Source: Portulaca oleracea (taxonomy: Eukaryota; Streptophyta; Magnoliopsida; Caryophyllales; Portulacaceae). Taken from it: DNA of 64,000 bases. Each line of letters begins with the position of its first letter. Position 1 is the first letter of the stretch. A program made the translations under genes and the position numbers. The notes below the pieces were generated by a model. That model worked only from the letters and a program-made list of their open reading frames with translations, was not told where the DNA came from and searched no databases. Below, in pieces: positions 11,690 through 23,829 of this stretch. The DNA lies in NCBI GenBank assembly GCA_029582165.1, contig CM055881.1, positions 40,582,655-40,646,654 of the forward strand, read 5' to 3'.

Positions 11690-12387
11690 TTGGGAGTTCA
11701 GGTGGATGGTTGGTTAGTTAAGTTGGTTGGTTGCATGAGATTGGGGATGGGTGAGATTTCATGCATGGGTACGTGATTTTTGTGTTGTTGAATAATGATA
11801 GGAGTAATTTGTAATGTCAATGAGAACTTGTATGTTGTTTTTTGAAAAAGAATGTTAAGGGTGATGCTATTTGCTTTGAATTGAAGGGTTTAGGCTCAGT
11901 TCTTCTATGTGGTACCATATATTACATTTATCGTCGCATATTATCATACCATATCACATATTACCACAACAATCATAAAATCACATAGTTATGTTAACAA
12001 TCATAAAATCATCAATAAAATTTTGATTTTATGGATAAATATGATGCTACAGCCTACAAGGAGTAAATTTTCCACACGAAACCAAAAAAAGGTACCAAAG
12101 AATTCAACAACTTATAACACACATTACAGAAAGGGTATTCTTATTGAAATCTTGTCAAGGCAAGGGAAAAAAACGAGAGAAGAGAGTTATAATTGTTGTG
12201 ATAAAGTAGTTATAGTATGATAATATGTGATGATTTGTAATTAGTGTGCTAAATTGTGGTATGTGCAGAGTCTGGTCAACATGCAGGAGTTCCTATGCAA
12301 ACATTGATATGTTGTTCAACCAAACAAGAATTTGGACGAACCCTAAACCTTCTTTTTCCTATCAACACTACAATACATATAATTGTG
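11690..12387. repeat. Expansin 3' flank with an inverted repeat
   Basis: The expansin 3'UTR probably ends within the first 150-200 bases. Beyond it, 11937-11973 and 12192-12227 form an imperfect inverted repeat of about 36 bp (CATATTATCATAC...CACAACAAT arms) around 218 bp, suggesting a decayed TIR element. No target duplication was found and no gene is visible. Confidence 0.5.
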
Positions 12388-12538
12388 TTGTTGTGTCATC
12401 GTAAGGTTACGGGATCGAGTCCTAAAAGCAGTCACTTGTAGAAACGCAAGATAAAGTTCACCCACATTACATCTTAATGGCGGGACCCTTTCCCGTACCC
12501 CCGTTTACGAGGACGTTTAGTGCACCAGGTTGCCCTTC
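12388..12538 (+). mobile_element. Au-type SINE fragment, 5'-truncated
   Basis: The segment contains a Pol III B-box-like GGATCGAGTCC (12412-12422), then CACTTGTAGAAACGCAAG, GGCGGGACCCTTTCCCGTAC and TTAGTGCACCAGGTTGCCCTT. These match, in order, the conserved body of the plant Au/TS SINE family (GCAGAAATGCAGG..., GGGACCCTTCCCCGGACC..., TGCACCGGGCTGCCCTT). The A box is missing, so the copy is truncated or decayed. Confidence 0.8.
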
Positions 12539-12756
12539 CTAGAATACACAACAATCAAAAGTACGAAAAGGCCTAGTTGGTAGAATCTTCAGGACCATAT
12601 ATATATTATGATAAAAGCGCAAAACCATACTATCATTTTGCACATTACTATTTTGCCATTTTCGTAACAAATTTTCTTTGAAGCCAACATTGCTAATTAA
12701 ACCGAAGACGACGATAGAAAACACAACAGTAGGTAAAGGAAACCAAAAAGATATCA

Positions 12757-13765
12757 TCACATAGACATCATCAATTTGGGGCCATTGTCCGGCATCCCCA
12801 TGCCTCCGGCCAAATCTGCATCAGGTTGGCTGTGCGGTGCATCTCCTGCCATCTGCTTCAACCTGTATCAACCAACCAAACATCAGACACCTTCAGTTCT
12901 CCGGAACATGTAAAACCAATCTGATCACGTCATTTTAACGGATTGCTTATTATCACACATCATCAAGGGGGATGCAAGCTGTAGTTGTTCGTCTATTGTT
13001 CGGTTGGTTCTCAATGGTGAAAACCATTTATCTTCCCCGCAAGTAGAAGTCTAATATAGTGGGTTGGCAATGTACTACTATTAATACATATCCAAGAGAT
13101 TACTCCCACAAGCAAATCTTTCTGCTGCACATAAAAGTGTTTCAATAACATTATGCATCTCGCATCCCATTATTATAAGTTTATAACCCCAACGAGCAAA
13201 TCGATTTCTTATCAAGCACTAAATTGACTTTGAAAAAACTCCACGACATAATTGCCAACCAAAACATGCTCCAAACTTGCGCAATGTGAATTAACATTGG
13301 CATTACAGAGTTCCAAGCCTGGTTGACCCACCGTCCCGCATCACATGCTTACTTACAAAGAACAGGCAACCAACTCTTTTAATCCTATTATTAGGATATA
13401 TCTTTTTCCTATCAACATCAGGCTGACCAATACTCAGAACAAAGAACAGGCAACCTACAAACAATCAAACCAAATGGTTTTAGTGGTAGTAGTAGTAGTG
13501 AGGGATACCGTTTCTTATGACGCTTGGACTTGAAATGCTCATCTCGAACAGCAACCGTGGAGAAGTAACGATCGCAGTGAAGGCAGTAGTACTGACCCAT
13601 GCCAGGCAAGTCCTCATCAAGGGGCAAAACCTTTGTCTCTTCATCCATCTTATGAAGCTCATCATAGACAAGATCATCTCCCTTGACCAGGAACTTGGAA
13701 CGACGATGAGTCTTGTGGGAATACCTCCTCTTCTTCACACTCCTATGTGGGCACTTACCTCCCAT
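12757..13765 (-). CDS. C2H2 zinc-finger protein, ZNF593/Bud20 family
   Basis: Two coding exons, 13765-13509 and 12862-12757, give 120 residues; the intron splits an Arg codon (CG|G) in phase. The N-terminus is very basic (MGGKCPHRSVKKRRYSHKTH). One C2H2 finger lies at about residues 61-83 (CLHCDRYF...HFKSKRH). The tail has the plant-conserved GGMGMPDNGPKL. Fungal Bud20 and human ZNF593 are nucleocytoplasmic factors that help pre-60S ribosome export; the same role here is inferred from the family. The predicted tail reads MMSM before the stop. Confidence 0.92.
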
Positions 13766-14580
13766 CTCTCTCTCTCTTAGCTCTCCTCGGTTCTAAGTTC
13801 TTCAGCTGGGTTTCGCCTTCTCTTCTCTGAATCTACATTAAAACCTAATTTATTAATACAATACCATACATCGGATTTTATTCGCGGGTATGTATTGTTG
13901 TTAAATATTATACCCATCAGGTTGGTGTGCTCTTTTTGAAAAAGTTTATTCAACCTAATTGGTAAATAATGGTTGGCACAATATTGGGAAAATGTGTAAA
14001 TTTCGAAAAAAATTGGATAATTTGGTTGATGTGTGGTGCAATATGAGTATTTGTTTCAATATTTTACAAATTCTCCCTATATTTATCAACCAATATCTAC
14101 AAAAATGTTTCAACCTAAATCTATCCCTCAAAAGAACACAAATTTTTGCCAAAAGAAATTACAAATTAGTTGTTTCAAACCCAACCTCTTGTATCACAAC
14201 AAACACAAAGAGCTAAAACGCATTGAATCTGAAACATTCGACCCCAAAATGAAACTTTTTCGAACACATAATTCGAATAACAAGCAAAGAAGCATAACAT
14301 AAGGGATTGACATGACATATCTGAATCATTCGAACCCTAAGAAGAAAACCACAACCAATTCTATCAACTTAAAACTGAGTCAAGCAATCTAAACCAAGAT
14401 AACAGCAACTTCATTCGAATTTGGGAGGACAACAAACAGCCATAAAAACCAACTCATAGAAAGATACCTGCGCTGGCGGCGGAAGTGGCGGCGATCGACG
14501 GCGGAGGAGGCGTAGTTTGAGAGGAGGCGGTGGCTCAGGAATGGATTCGAAGAGCCGACGCTGAATGAGGCAGAGTGCTA
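13766..14580 (-). promoter_or_regulatory. 5'UTR of the Bud20-family gene with leader intron
   Basis: A leader intron runs from the donor at 14467-14466 (CAG|GTATCT) to the acceptor at 13834-13833 (TGTAG|ATTC). The 5'UTR exons are about 14580-14468 and 13832-13766. The upstream leader is GC-rich with GGCGGCGG-type runs, as in many housekeeping leaders. The transcription start is not fixed. Confidence 0.65.
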
Positions 14581-14753
14581 GGGTTTTTCACGAACCTATA
14601 TTATTTCGGGCGGGCATTGATTTCGGGTTTATTTAGTTAGGTTTTGGAAATGGAAATCGTGTTCATCATTCTAAATTAGGGTTGCCAAAGTTTGTGTTCG
14701 GGTTATTTCGGGTCCACACGAATTGCATATTGGACGTAAGGTTAATGTTGGAT

Positions 14754-15074
14754 TAGACCTGGGCAAAGAGCAGGTCGGGTCGTAAGTCGAATTATGATCA
14801 CGACCGTGGTAGGCCAATGATAAGAATTGTGCAACCTGGATTTTTTTTTATTGAATTCTCCGTACATTTTAGACCTAGGCATTGAGCAGGCTGCGGGCCA
14901 GGTTAGGTCGACCCGATTTATGGATTTCTTTTTTTTTTCATATATATTAGCGGGTCGGCGGGTCAGGACGCGTCACGGACCCTTGGCCCGAGCCCGGCCC
15001 GTCCATTCTTCGGGGCCCCGGTCTTTTCAGGGCGGACCGGGCCAGGCGTGTCCTCGGCCCATTGCCCAGGTCTA
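14754..15074. mobile_element. hAT-like MITE, 321 bp, perfect 8 bp TSD
   Basis: The ends are TAGACCTGGGCAA and TTGCCCAGGTCTA, perfect 13 bp inverted repeats. Flanks are TGTTGGAT on both sides (14746-14753, 15075-15082), an exact 8 bp target duplication (9 bp if the neighbouring A is counted). An internal second left end (TAGACCTAGGC at 14871) makes the right-hand 205 bp a smaller nested foldback unit with inverted repeats of about 22 bp. The body is rich in GGGTCGG/GGCCCG. No transposase is encoded. Confidence 0.88.
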
Positions 15075-15082
15075 TGTTGGAT

Positions 15083-16878
15083 ATTCAATTTTTCAGGTAA
15101 TCGGGTGTTGAACAATTCGGACAAAATGAAATTTGGGTTAATATCAGGATTGGTCCATAGAAAAATGAAAAATAATATTGTGCCCACATTTCCAGTCAAA
15201 TCAATTAAAGTAAAAATTCGAAAAAAAATTATGATATACCTAGTTTTTTTCCCCGGGTCAAACTAAACCGAATTTTCAGGTCGGACAATTTTTTAGTAGC
15301 CCTACCGTGATCTTTTGGGTGAATTCATGTTTATTTTCGAATATGGTCAAATTTGCCAATTTCTTTCACCACACTACATTATTTCCACTAAAAACAATTT
15401 AAAAAGGAGAAGAAAATTCGCGGATCATATCATATCTACATTAATTTTAACCTTTTAAATAGAAGTTTTTTATCCCAAAAAAACAACAATAACTCCCTAT
15501 AGAGTTCCAGAAAAACATGCTTAAGCACAATTTGGAGATTTTGATGTATAGTCTTTTTTAGGTGCTTTCAGCAACGTTATAAAGAAAACCTTTTTGAAAT
15601 CAATTTTGATATCAAAAGAAATCCAATTTCCATTGACATGCCAAGACACCAAAAAAACTTGTGACAGGAAAGAGATTTGCACATATCTCCCCTCCTTGTA
15701 GTCTCTTCATAATAGTAGAGACTATCATTGTATTCATATTCTCTCATTAAACTTCCTAATATTTCTTTGCCATGGTATTGTAAATACCAAACGATTTCTA
15801 AATTTGGGTCATTGATTAATATTTCAAAATTTCAAAATTAGGGTTAAGCATGCTATATCTCACCCTCCATACCTAACTTGGACAAAATTTCAGAATATTG
15901 ATTTTTGTTAATATTCCACTTTTAATATAATTTCCTATTAATATAATTGGTAAAAGATTAAGACATTATACTTTTACAAAACTATTTTTCAAATTGGAAA
16001 ATCTTATATGATAAACTATTGTATGTTACAAACATTAATAGTCAGTTTTTAAAGCATGACTGCTTTTCTAAGTACATAATGGTGTCAAATATTGGGAAAG
16101 GATAATTGATTCTAATAATCCCTTTTTACCAATTGAATGATGAATCTTTCACTTTCAGGTAAAAAAAATAAAAATTTTTTTGGAGAAAGTAAATTCATTA
16201 AAAATCATCAGAAAGTGTTATACTAAGTTTTGAATCAAATGCGACACAAAATCTATGATTAAAATATTCCACTACAATCCAATTTTATTTTTTAGACAAT
16301 TGATGAAAGTAGGGATTATTAGAATCCAATTATCCTATTGGGAAACTACAAATTCTAGTATAAGACCGTTTCATATTAAGCTACTGTGAGACGGGGCTTA
16401 CATGGCATAATTGTTAAACTTTCTCAACTTATCCTAACAACATACCAATTGTTAGTGCTAATTTTAGGTAACAATATTAGCCTAAATATACACACATGAC
16501 CATACAATAACGAATGATGAATGCTCTGACAGTAAACATTTATGATAAATTGAAAAGAACAAACTCTTAACTAGAGCGAAATTCCAATAAACTTGATTGA
16601 ATGTCAACACTAACAACAACATCCTTCTTCAGCAAACAATGTAAAGAATAAATAAACCAAGATATAAAATTCTTTACTTGTCCCAAGTTTTCACAATCAC
16701 CAGAGACACTAACATATTCACTCAAGAAGGAAAATGGAAGGAAGAGGGAAATATGCTGCCTTCACTATCTTCTGGATTTTAAGCTACAAGACTTGGTTAG
16801 GAGGAAACAAACACAAACTTATTTACCAAAAGAATTAGTAAGACTACCTACTCAAATCAACTGACAATACTCCAGGGA
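15083..16878. other. Gene-free stretch upstream of PARC6 3' end
   Basis: No open frame, RNA gene or clear repeat was found. The first 230 bases carry GGGTC-type words like those around other TAG..CC elements, and the element at 14754-15074 may have landed in an older repeat. The rest is AT-rich with no recognisable features; the last part (about 16600-16878) is probably the PARC6 3'UTR. Confidence 0.6.
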
Positions 16879-19800
16879 TCACGAGGGAGCGTCGATGTCA
16901 GCTTTGCAGAACTTCCACGAACCATCTTCTTGTCGCCTCAGGGTGTAGCTGATTCGGTACGAACTGCAGCCAAATTGAGAAAAGCTTAAGTATCTGAACT
17001 GTATCTTACCATAACTCACAGCACTTAGAACGGTAATATTATTGTTCAAAGTTGACCTATACAAGGGAGAAGTTCGCATCCATTGGGAGATTCAAACCCC
17101 AGTTGAAATACAAAATTATATCTCGGTTCTTGCATCGAAGTTCACCAGTCGAGTTTCACACGAAGGAAATCGAGCAGCTGACTGGTTGGTAAACAAGGCT
17201 TTCTTTTTCATCTTACTTCTGTGGGATTGTATCCCACGTATTTCTTACCATTGCACGAAGAAAAGGGTACTGATGTTTTATGTATCCGAAACACTCAAGA
17301 AGGTTAAATATGGCCAAAGAAACGAGTTTACACAACGTGGCTCAAATGTAGCTGGGGGTCAAAGATAGCTAAGCACGGCTATACCAAACTGACAGACTAA
17401 AGCTGATTTGATGGGTTTCTCAGTCAATTATTGTCCCTCGGTACTTGGCCCAGCAAATTTGTTTTACACTTTCACCTACAATCATCCCGATTCTGATCTA
17501 CTTTCATTTCCCTCGTTTACTCAAAGTAGAAAGAAAAAAAGGGGACAAAAACGCTCAAACTCCTCCCGGTGGGGAGCGTCAGACAATTTATGCAGTGCAA
17601 CAACAGCCAAATCATTCAGAAAAATGAGAGGGAACTATACTCTAGTAGATATAGAGGCTAACCTGTAATAGTTTGGGTTCTTTTGCTGATTATCATCCAC
17701 AAGCTCTGCAGCTTCCTCCAAGAAAATGTCGATTTCTGCAATTTCTTGACCCATGGAGTCCGACAGAATGTCAGCTCGTAAGATGGACAACTGCAGCAAA
17801 ACAAACCTCCAAAAGCACGATTTTGCTTTAGCTTCCTCAGCCAAAGCTTGCCACTGTCAAATAAAGCAAACAATCACCAAGTCATTACCAGGATCCAGTT
17901 ATGATAAAAGTTTCCAGGATAGTTTTCCAAACTGATGATAAGAACTAACTACGTGCAAAATCTCTAACCTAGCTAGATAAATTATAAAGATCATGTCATG
18001 CAAAACTCCAAGGCAAGTAAACCTGAAGCATGAATCAGACACAGAAATGGTGAATCCTACCTGAAGTAGCATAGAATCATCAAGAACGTGAAACAGCAAG
18101 TCTGTTTGATGGTCCGGTCCAAGGGCTTCAGCTTTAACAATTTGCCATTGCCTTACAAGAGCTTCAGCTTCTTCAACAGGCATTACTCTATTATACACAA
18201 CAGCAGGAGACGATAAGCTAGCAGTGGCACATGTCTTTTTCTTACTTAAAGTGCCCGGTTGATCCCTGCTCCTTAACTTTACAGTAGATAGCAATTGTTT
18301 CATTCCCGCAGAAAATATATTATTCGTGCCATCACTACTGGCATGATCACTATAAGAAGAACACATGGTCCACTTAGCATCTCTGCTGGGCAACCTAGAA
18401 CTATGCAACTTCCCAGTCTGCCTTCCCAGCATCTTAGAAGTTGCAAAGACGATGCAACCCAGAACTGTGACAAATGTTATACGTGCAAGGAGATGCCCTT
18501 GAATCATCCAGCCGGTGAAAGCAGCTTTATTATGATGAAAAGCAAGATCCCGCTTTAACTCTGGTGATGAGATGTTCACATCATCGTAGCTTCCTGTTTT
18601 GGTTTCTTGCAATGCACTTTGCAAGTTAGTCGGAGTCAATTGCTTTGCAGCAGGCCCAAGATGCTGGGAGGAAACCAGTGAAGCAAGACGTCTATCGGAC
18701 ACTGTACGATCAGATGAAACAGATGGTGATATCATTCTACGGTTCACATTTTGCATAACATATGGTACACCTTTACTTTGCTTGTTGCTTGTAACTTTCT
18801 TCTCACCACTGAAAAACCCTCTCTGCAAAGTAATCAGAAGTTATATTTCATGTCTAGCTGAGAAACCTCATGAAAAGTTGTTCCAAGCTTACCAAAGATG
18901 GGGAACAATCTCGAGTGTCTGAAAACAAGCACAGCACGGAATCTTTCAGCCACTTTTCCTGAAAAATTAAGCAAATGATCAGAATCAACGGCACCAAAAT
19001 CAATGAAGTTGTCCTCCTTTCCCTTTCAAGCATTAAAATTGCTGAGAAAAAGGTCGGCAAATTGAGCTATCAGACAGAAGATACACCACAAATAGAATCA
19101 TGATCAACAAGGAATAGCAACAATCTGTACAAGGAGGAATAGCACCATGATGAAAATAATAAGGCATACAAAAGTATAGCTTTGTTATCCTCCAAATGAT
19201 ATATAGCTAAACTTAAGAATCTAACAAATATTCTTATACATTGAAAGTAGTTGTATCTTAGCAATTTCATGGTACACAAGAGAATATAGACATACTAGTG
19301 AGTAATCTGCAGCAGAAGCACTGTCTTCCTTTGATAAGATAGAGTTGCGTGATACTGGCTTTTTATTGGATTCAAGCAGCCGAAGTCTTTCAAGAGCTTC
19401 TGCTTCACTTCCCTGCAAAACAACTTTTCTTCATAACGAGCAAAAAGCAAGGGTACGTGACTGGAGATGTAGCAATGGATACCTTTCCAAGAAGGAATAA
19501 ACAGAAAGCCTCCTCAAGCTTCATATCTATACCATCAAAGGCCATAAGGCACTCACATATTGACTTTCCTTTGCTAATCTACGCAAAATGAACTACGTCA
19601 GAATGCAGTCACATTCTCACACATGATAAAACAAAATTTACAAGTGCTTCACCAGCAAAGGTCACATCCACAAAAATAATATCCTTGCATATTTATATTC
19701 GAGGTAACTAAAATGGACTGCACGAGTAAATTACCACATCAATTTGTCTGCTTGAGAATCCAAAAGCAATATGAGCCATCAGTACGGTGTAGAAACAATC

Positions 19801-22800
19801 AAAATCAATTACACCCCTCTGATTATGAGACTCCAGCGACTTCTTGTTCTTACGGGTGTCTGCCAAACTGTCCCAAGGAACCAGATCAACAATCTCTGCA
19901 GCCATGAGTTTACCAAGTGCTTGGCTCAAGAAGCCAGGCCAATCATCAACCTGGCACGATGGCTCCGCATCAAGGCCTTGTCTCAGCAATTCCCGTAAGG
20001 CTGCAATTGCTCCAGACCGGCGTTCGGTAGTATCTGGTGTCTGAGGCATTCCCAACAGTTCCAATGTGCAAGCAGGTGCAAGCCCTTCCAAAGATTCTTC
20101 TATCTGTATTACAGAACAAGTACCATGAATACTATAAAGGGGCCCCGTTTAGGATTATAGAGTTAACGGCCTTTGAGAGTTTGAGGTATGGAACCATAAT
20201 ATACGAAAACTATTGGGATAGAATGAAAGGATGGAAATACAAGCACTCACTTTTTTTTTTCTTTCTTATCTAATTTCTTATAACTATTACGCAAGAGGTG
20301 AAGATTTCAAGGCTAGCTAATTGCATAGATTTGGTTTTCCAATATTTTGAGCTATAAAACTCTTGCAAGGGCGGCTTTTATAGTTAAGGTCATATTTCAC
20401 ATATAAAATTTCTTAAAATAACCCCTTTTTCATTGGTTATCATTTCTATTGTTATTAGAGTTTAAGAAAAAAAAAGTATCGATTTTTTTAGCATCTGCTG
20501 TAGTTATAATTTTTCCCGGCCCACCCTAATAATTTTCTCTGGCTCCGACCCTGCATTCGGCTCATTTAACATTCTTTTTACACAATCCGTCTTGAGGGCT
20601 GAGAATAATAAAGTGACTTTTTCGCCACTAGCGTCAGATTTTTTCACTATTTTAAAATCAATTTCCGGCACCGGAAAGCTGACGTGGCGACCGGAAATCT
20701 CCTTTTTGGAGTGTGAAAAAACATACTTTCCGGTCGCCAAGTCAACTTTTCGGTGCCGGAAATTGCTTCTGGACTGCTATGAGAAAATAGTGAAAAAGTA
20801 CAGACTGTCAGTGGCCAAAAAGTCACTTTGGATTATTCCCAGTCACAAGCCCCTCAGTACGTATTATTTGTGGCCAAAACCCTTTAACATTTTACCGGCA
20901 CTATACGTAACCACGTTACATAGGACAAGTGAGGATGATTAATACAGCTGAGTGCTTTTGCCAGGGACCTCAGGGGCCAGGGCAAGAAAAAAAGTGGTTT
21001 GAACATGATACATTACCCAGTACACCGTTATGACAGGCAAAAGCAAATGATCACAAGACCACAGTCAAACTCATGAAACTACAAGATAAAGAAAGCAAAA
21101 CTGAACCAAGCATTGAGAAAATTTACAGATCTGGGGTAAAGGCCTTCTTTCGCAAAGGTTGAAGATAAGGTGCACACAGATTTGATCCACAATGAGCTGC
21201 AAGAAATGCATAATGGCAGTATTTATTACCTCAGATAAAAGCTTCATTTTCCCAAGAGAATCTTTGCTTCTCATAAAACATTGAGCACGAGCGAGAGCTT
21301 CAAATCCTTGAGACACATGATTCTTTTCAAAATGGGTCTTGGCAATAGCACACTTCAAGAAAGCACTTACAATAAGAAGGGGAAGCATAACATGGTGCAA
21401 AAATGAAAGGGAGTCCTTACATCTGTCTGGTCTATCTTACCTCTGCAAGTGCCATAGAAAGAAGTAAATCGTGAACATGAGGTTTCACGTCTGTGTACCG
21501 AAGAGCAGATTGACCAATCTCTAAAACAAGCTTCTCTTCTCCAACCTGGTCCAAATAAACAATGCTTTAAGCTCTAATATGATAAGGGTTCTAACAGCAA
21601 AAAACAAAAGAAAAAAAATAGCCTGCATATATCAAGCATAATGTTCGTAGGGGGCATCCACTATATCTGAAACCTCAGGAGGAAATTAATGAACCAAGCA
21701 AGCCATCTACATGCAGATGGAGTATCGATTGCTTTGCCTTCCTCCATATCGTGACATAAAAATATCCAATTTCATCATCCACCCATTACGTCACCAAAGT
21801 TGAATAACCGATTACGGTATCATTTCAAAAATTATTTTCAAGCTTCCATCAATAGGGAAAATATTTATCTTCATAGGTAAGCACAGTGAACGACACTTAA
21901 AACAAGCACCACTTTTTAAAATTATCAATGAGCATCTACCTCTTGAAGAAGACAAAGAGCCCCTGGCAACCAAGCCCATGGAATTTGAATAGAGGACTTC
22001 GGGGGAATATTCTCTTTAACATTGCCAGCATACTCTGGTTCGAAAAGAAGTTTGTCCCTAATATCCATTAACAAATCCTGCAAACCAAGAATGTTAACAT
22101 TGAGGAATGAATGAGCCCCCCACATAACCGTTCCAAGCATAGTAATCAGCCACAAATTGCTTGTACCTGACGTGATACAACAGCTTCCATAGTATATCCT
22201 TCTTCAACTTCAGCATTTTTGAGGTCCATCACAGACTTCACTATCTGATCTTTCTCTGCTTTATCAGGAACACCAATAATCTGCATGTTTTATTCACCAT
22301 TTCACTAACTGTTATTCCACTAGCTAAACGGGGGTAATCCAGTTACAAACTAGATGTATCAGTATCTCCTAGGAATGTAGATGGAGGGATATAGTTAGGA
22401 ATAACTATAAGTCCATAACTCTCCAGAGCTTGTCTATCATTCTAGTTTAACCTCATCGAAGCAAATCATGGATGCAGTGTCCTTTTTTTTGGGGGGGGGG
22501 GGGTGTTGTCAGGATCGATGGGTCAGCCATTGGTGAAGGTGAAGAGGTAATCCCAACCAAAGGTATGCATTCAAAAATGAAAACTTCTAATTTCAAGCAT
22601 ATCAGCTCAAAAATATGTCAGAATCAAAGCAAAACAAGAACTAACCAAGCTATGCCCTAGAACCCGCTTAAGCAAGGCTATGAGACAATTGAAGCTAAAT
22701 TATCCAAACAAACAGTAAATTCAGTTGACAAAAAGTTGGCATAAACTCCCACTCGATACAGAAATACCCAAACGGCTTTTATATTGACAACTCTGATGAA

Positions 22801-23679
22801 CATTGCAACAAATCCTAGATCAGTCTGAACTCTTCTACTGGTAAGTCAAACATCAACTCTAAACCAAATTTCATCTAACTAAAGTTATTGGTGAAAGTGA
22901 AGAGGTTACAAATCCTAACCAAAAGTATGCATTCAAAAATGAAAGTTCTAATTTCAAGCATATGAGCTAAAAAATATGTCAGAATCAAAGCAAAACAAGA
23001 ACTAACCAAGCTATGCCCTAGAATCCTGCTTAAGCAAGGCTGTGAGACAATTGAAGCTAAATTATCCAAACAAACAGTAAATTCAGTTGACGAAAAGTTG
23101 GTATAAACTCCCATTCGATGGACCGAATGGATTCTATAAAGCTTAACAAATCTGATGAACGTTGAACAAATCCTACAACGTCATCCTGAACTCTTCTACT
23201 GATAAGTCAAACATCAACTTCAAACCAAATTTCACACAGCTAACACAATTACAAAATCAAATACGCAAGCTACACATCAATTCTCCAATACACAAACAAT
23301 GTAAAGCAAACCTAACAATCATAACATACACAATAATTCTGTCAAAAAACGAAAAAGACAGCAACGAACAGAAGAAAACCTGGTAGCCAGTGACAGGAAT
23401 TCCGATACCAGCTAGCTTCGCTGCATGACCATTAACATTCGCATCCAAAACCCTCAATGTGGTCGCATTCATCCGCCATTTCCTGACGACAGATCGACGC
23501 TGATTGTCGTACGTTCGAAGAGCAACAATGGCGGACAAAATCGACCTTCTTCTAGAACCTTCTAGCAGAGACGGAAGAGAGAGACCAATGTGGAAGTAAT
23601 CTGAGCACAGAGGCCCGGATAGGATCGAACAAGAGTGCGATGCAGAAGGAATTTCCGGCAACAACCTGGCAAATGCCAT
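16879..23679 (-). CDS. PARC6: PARC6/CDP1, plastid division protein (ARC6 paralogue)
   Basis: Twelve coding exons on the minus strand: 23679-23380, 22280-22167, 22077-21940, 21545-21441, 21352-21230, 20103-19735, 19578-19483, 19412-19296, 18958-18893, 18822-18061, 17853-17663 and 16963-16879. All phases agree and give 821 residues; Arabidopsis PARC6 is about 819. The first 90 or so residues are Ser/Arg-rich, as for a chloroplast transit peptide. The stromal ARC6-like region follows (IIGVPDKAEKD, SRQDLLMDIRDKLLFEPEYAG). One transmembrane helix lies at about 588-606 (ITFVTVLGCIVFATS). The C-terminal intermembrane-space domain starts near 695 (EEAEALVRQW) and ends WKFCKADI. The J-domain motif of ARC6 is absent, as in PARC6. 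In Arabidopsis it sits in the inner envelope, binds PDV1 and limits FtsZ assembly. Introns carry several repeats, listed separately. Confidence 0.96.
17042..17205 (+). pseudogene. LINE RNase H relic inside a PARC6 intron
   Basis: The plus strand reads ISVLASKFTSRVSHEGNRAADWLVNK, which resembles the C-terminal part of plant LINE RNase H domains (the VSHVYREGNxxADWLA-type motif). It lies antisense in the last PARC6 intron (16964-17662). Only this short piece is recognisable and no reverse transcriptase is present. Confidence 0.6.
20366..20553. mobile_element. Possible decayed hAT MITE in PARC6 intron
   Basis: The left end CAAGGGCGGC and the right end CTCTGGCTCCGACCCTG (reverse complement CAGGGTCGGAGCCAGAG) resemble the common plant hAT end CAGGGGCGGAGCCAG. 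GGCCCACCCTAA near the right end is typical of that family. No matching 8 bp duplication is seen, so this is tentative. Confidence 0.45.
20594..20855. mobile_element. Foldback MITE in PARC6 intron
   Basis: The two halves are inverted copies. Left arm landmarks are GAGGGCTGAGAATAAT, AGTGACTTTTTCGCCACT, CAATTTCCGGCACCGGAAA and GTGGCGACCGGAAA. The right arm repeats them reverse-complemented (TTTCCGGTCGCCAAG, TCGGTGCCGGAAATTG, AGTGGCCAAAAAGTCACT, ATTATTCCCAG, AGCCCCTC). The arms are about 120 bp with a short spacer. No target duplication was resolved. It lies in the intron 20104-21229. Confidence 0.8.
22533..23240. repeat. Direct tandem duplication of about 350 bp in PARC6 intron 1
   Basis: The segment 22533-22880 is repeated as 22890-23240 with high identity and a few small indels. 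Shared landmarks in the same order are GTATGCATTCAAAAATGAAA, AACCAAGCTATGCCCTAGAA, AATTGAAGCTAAATTATCC, TGAACTCTTCTACTG and AAGTCAAACATCAACT. The second copy starts just inside the intron next to exon 1. No terminal inverted repeats are seen, so segmental duplication is more likely than transposition. Confidence 0.9.
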
Positions 23680-23829
23680 TGATTCTGCTACAAATTTAGG
23701 GTTCGTAGATTACGAAGAACGAGCCCTAGATTGCGATTTCCTCACTCAAACAGTGAAAACTTGCTCAAGAGAGAAGGAAGAGAGGTTTTGAGAAGGTCGT
23801 TAATGGCTGTGAGAGTATTGAGGGTTTTT

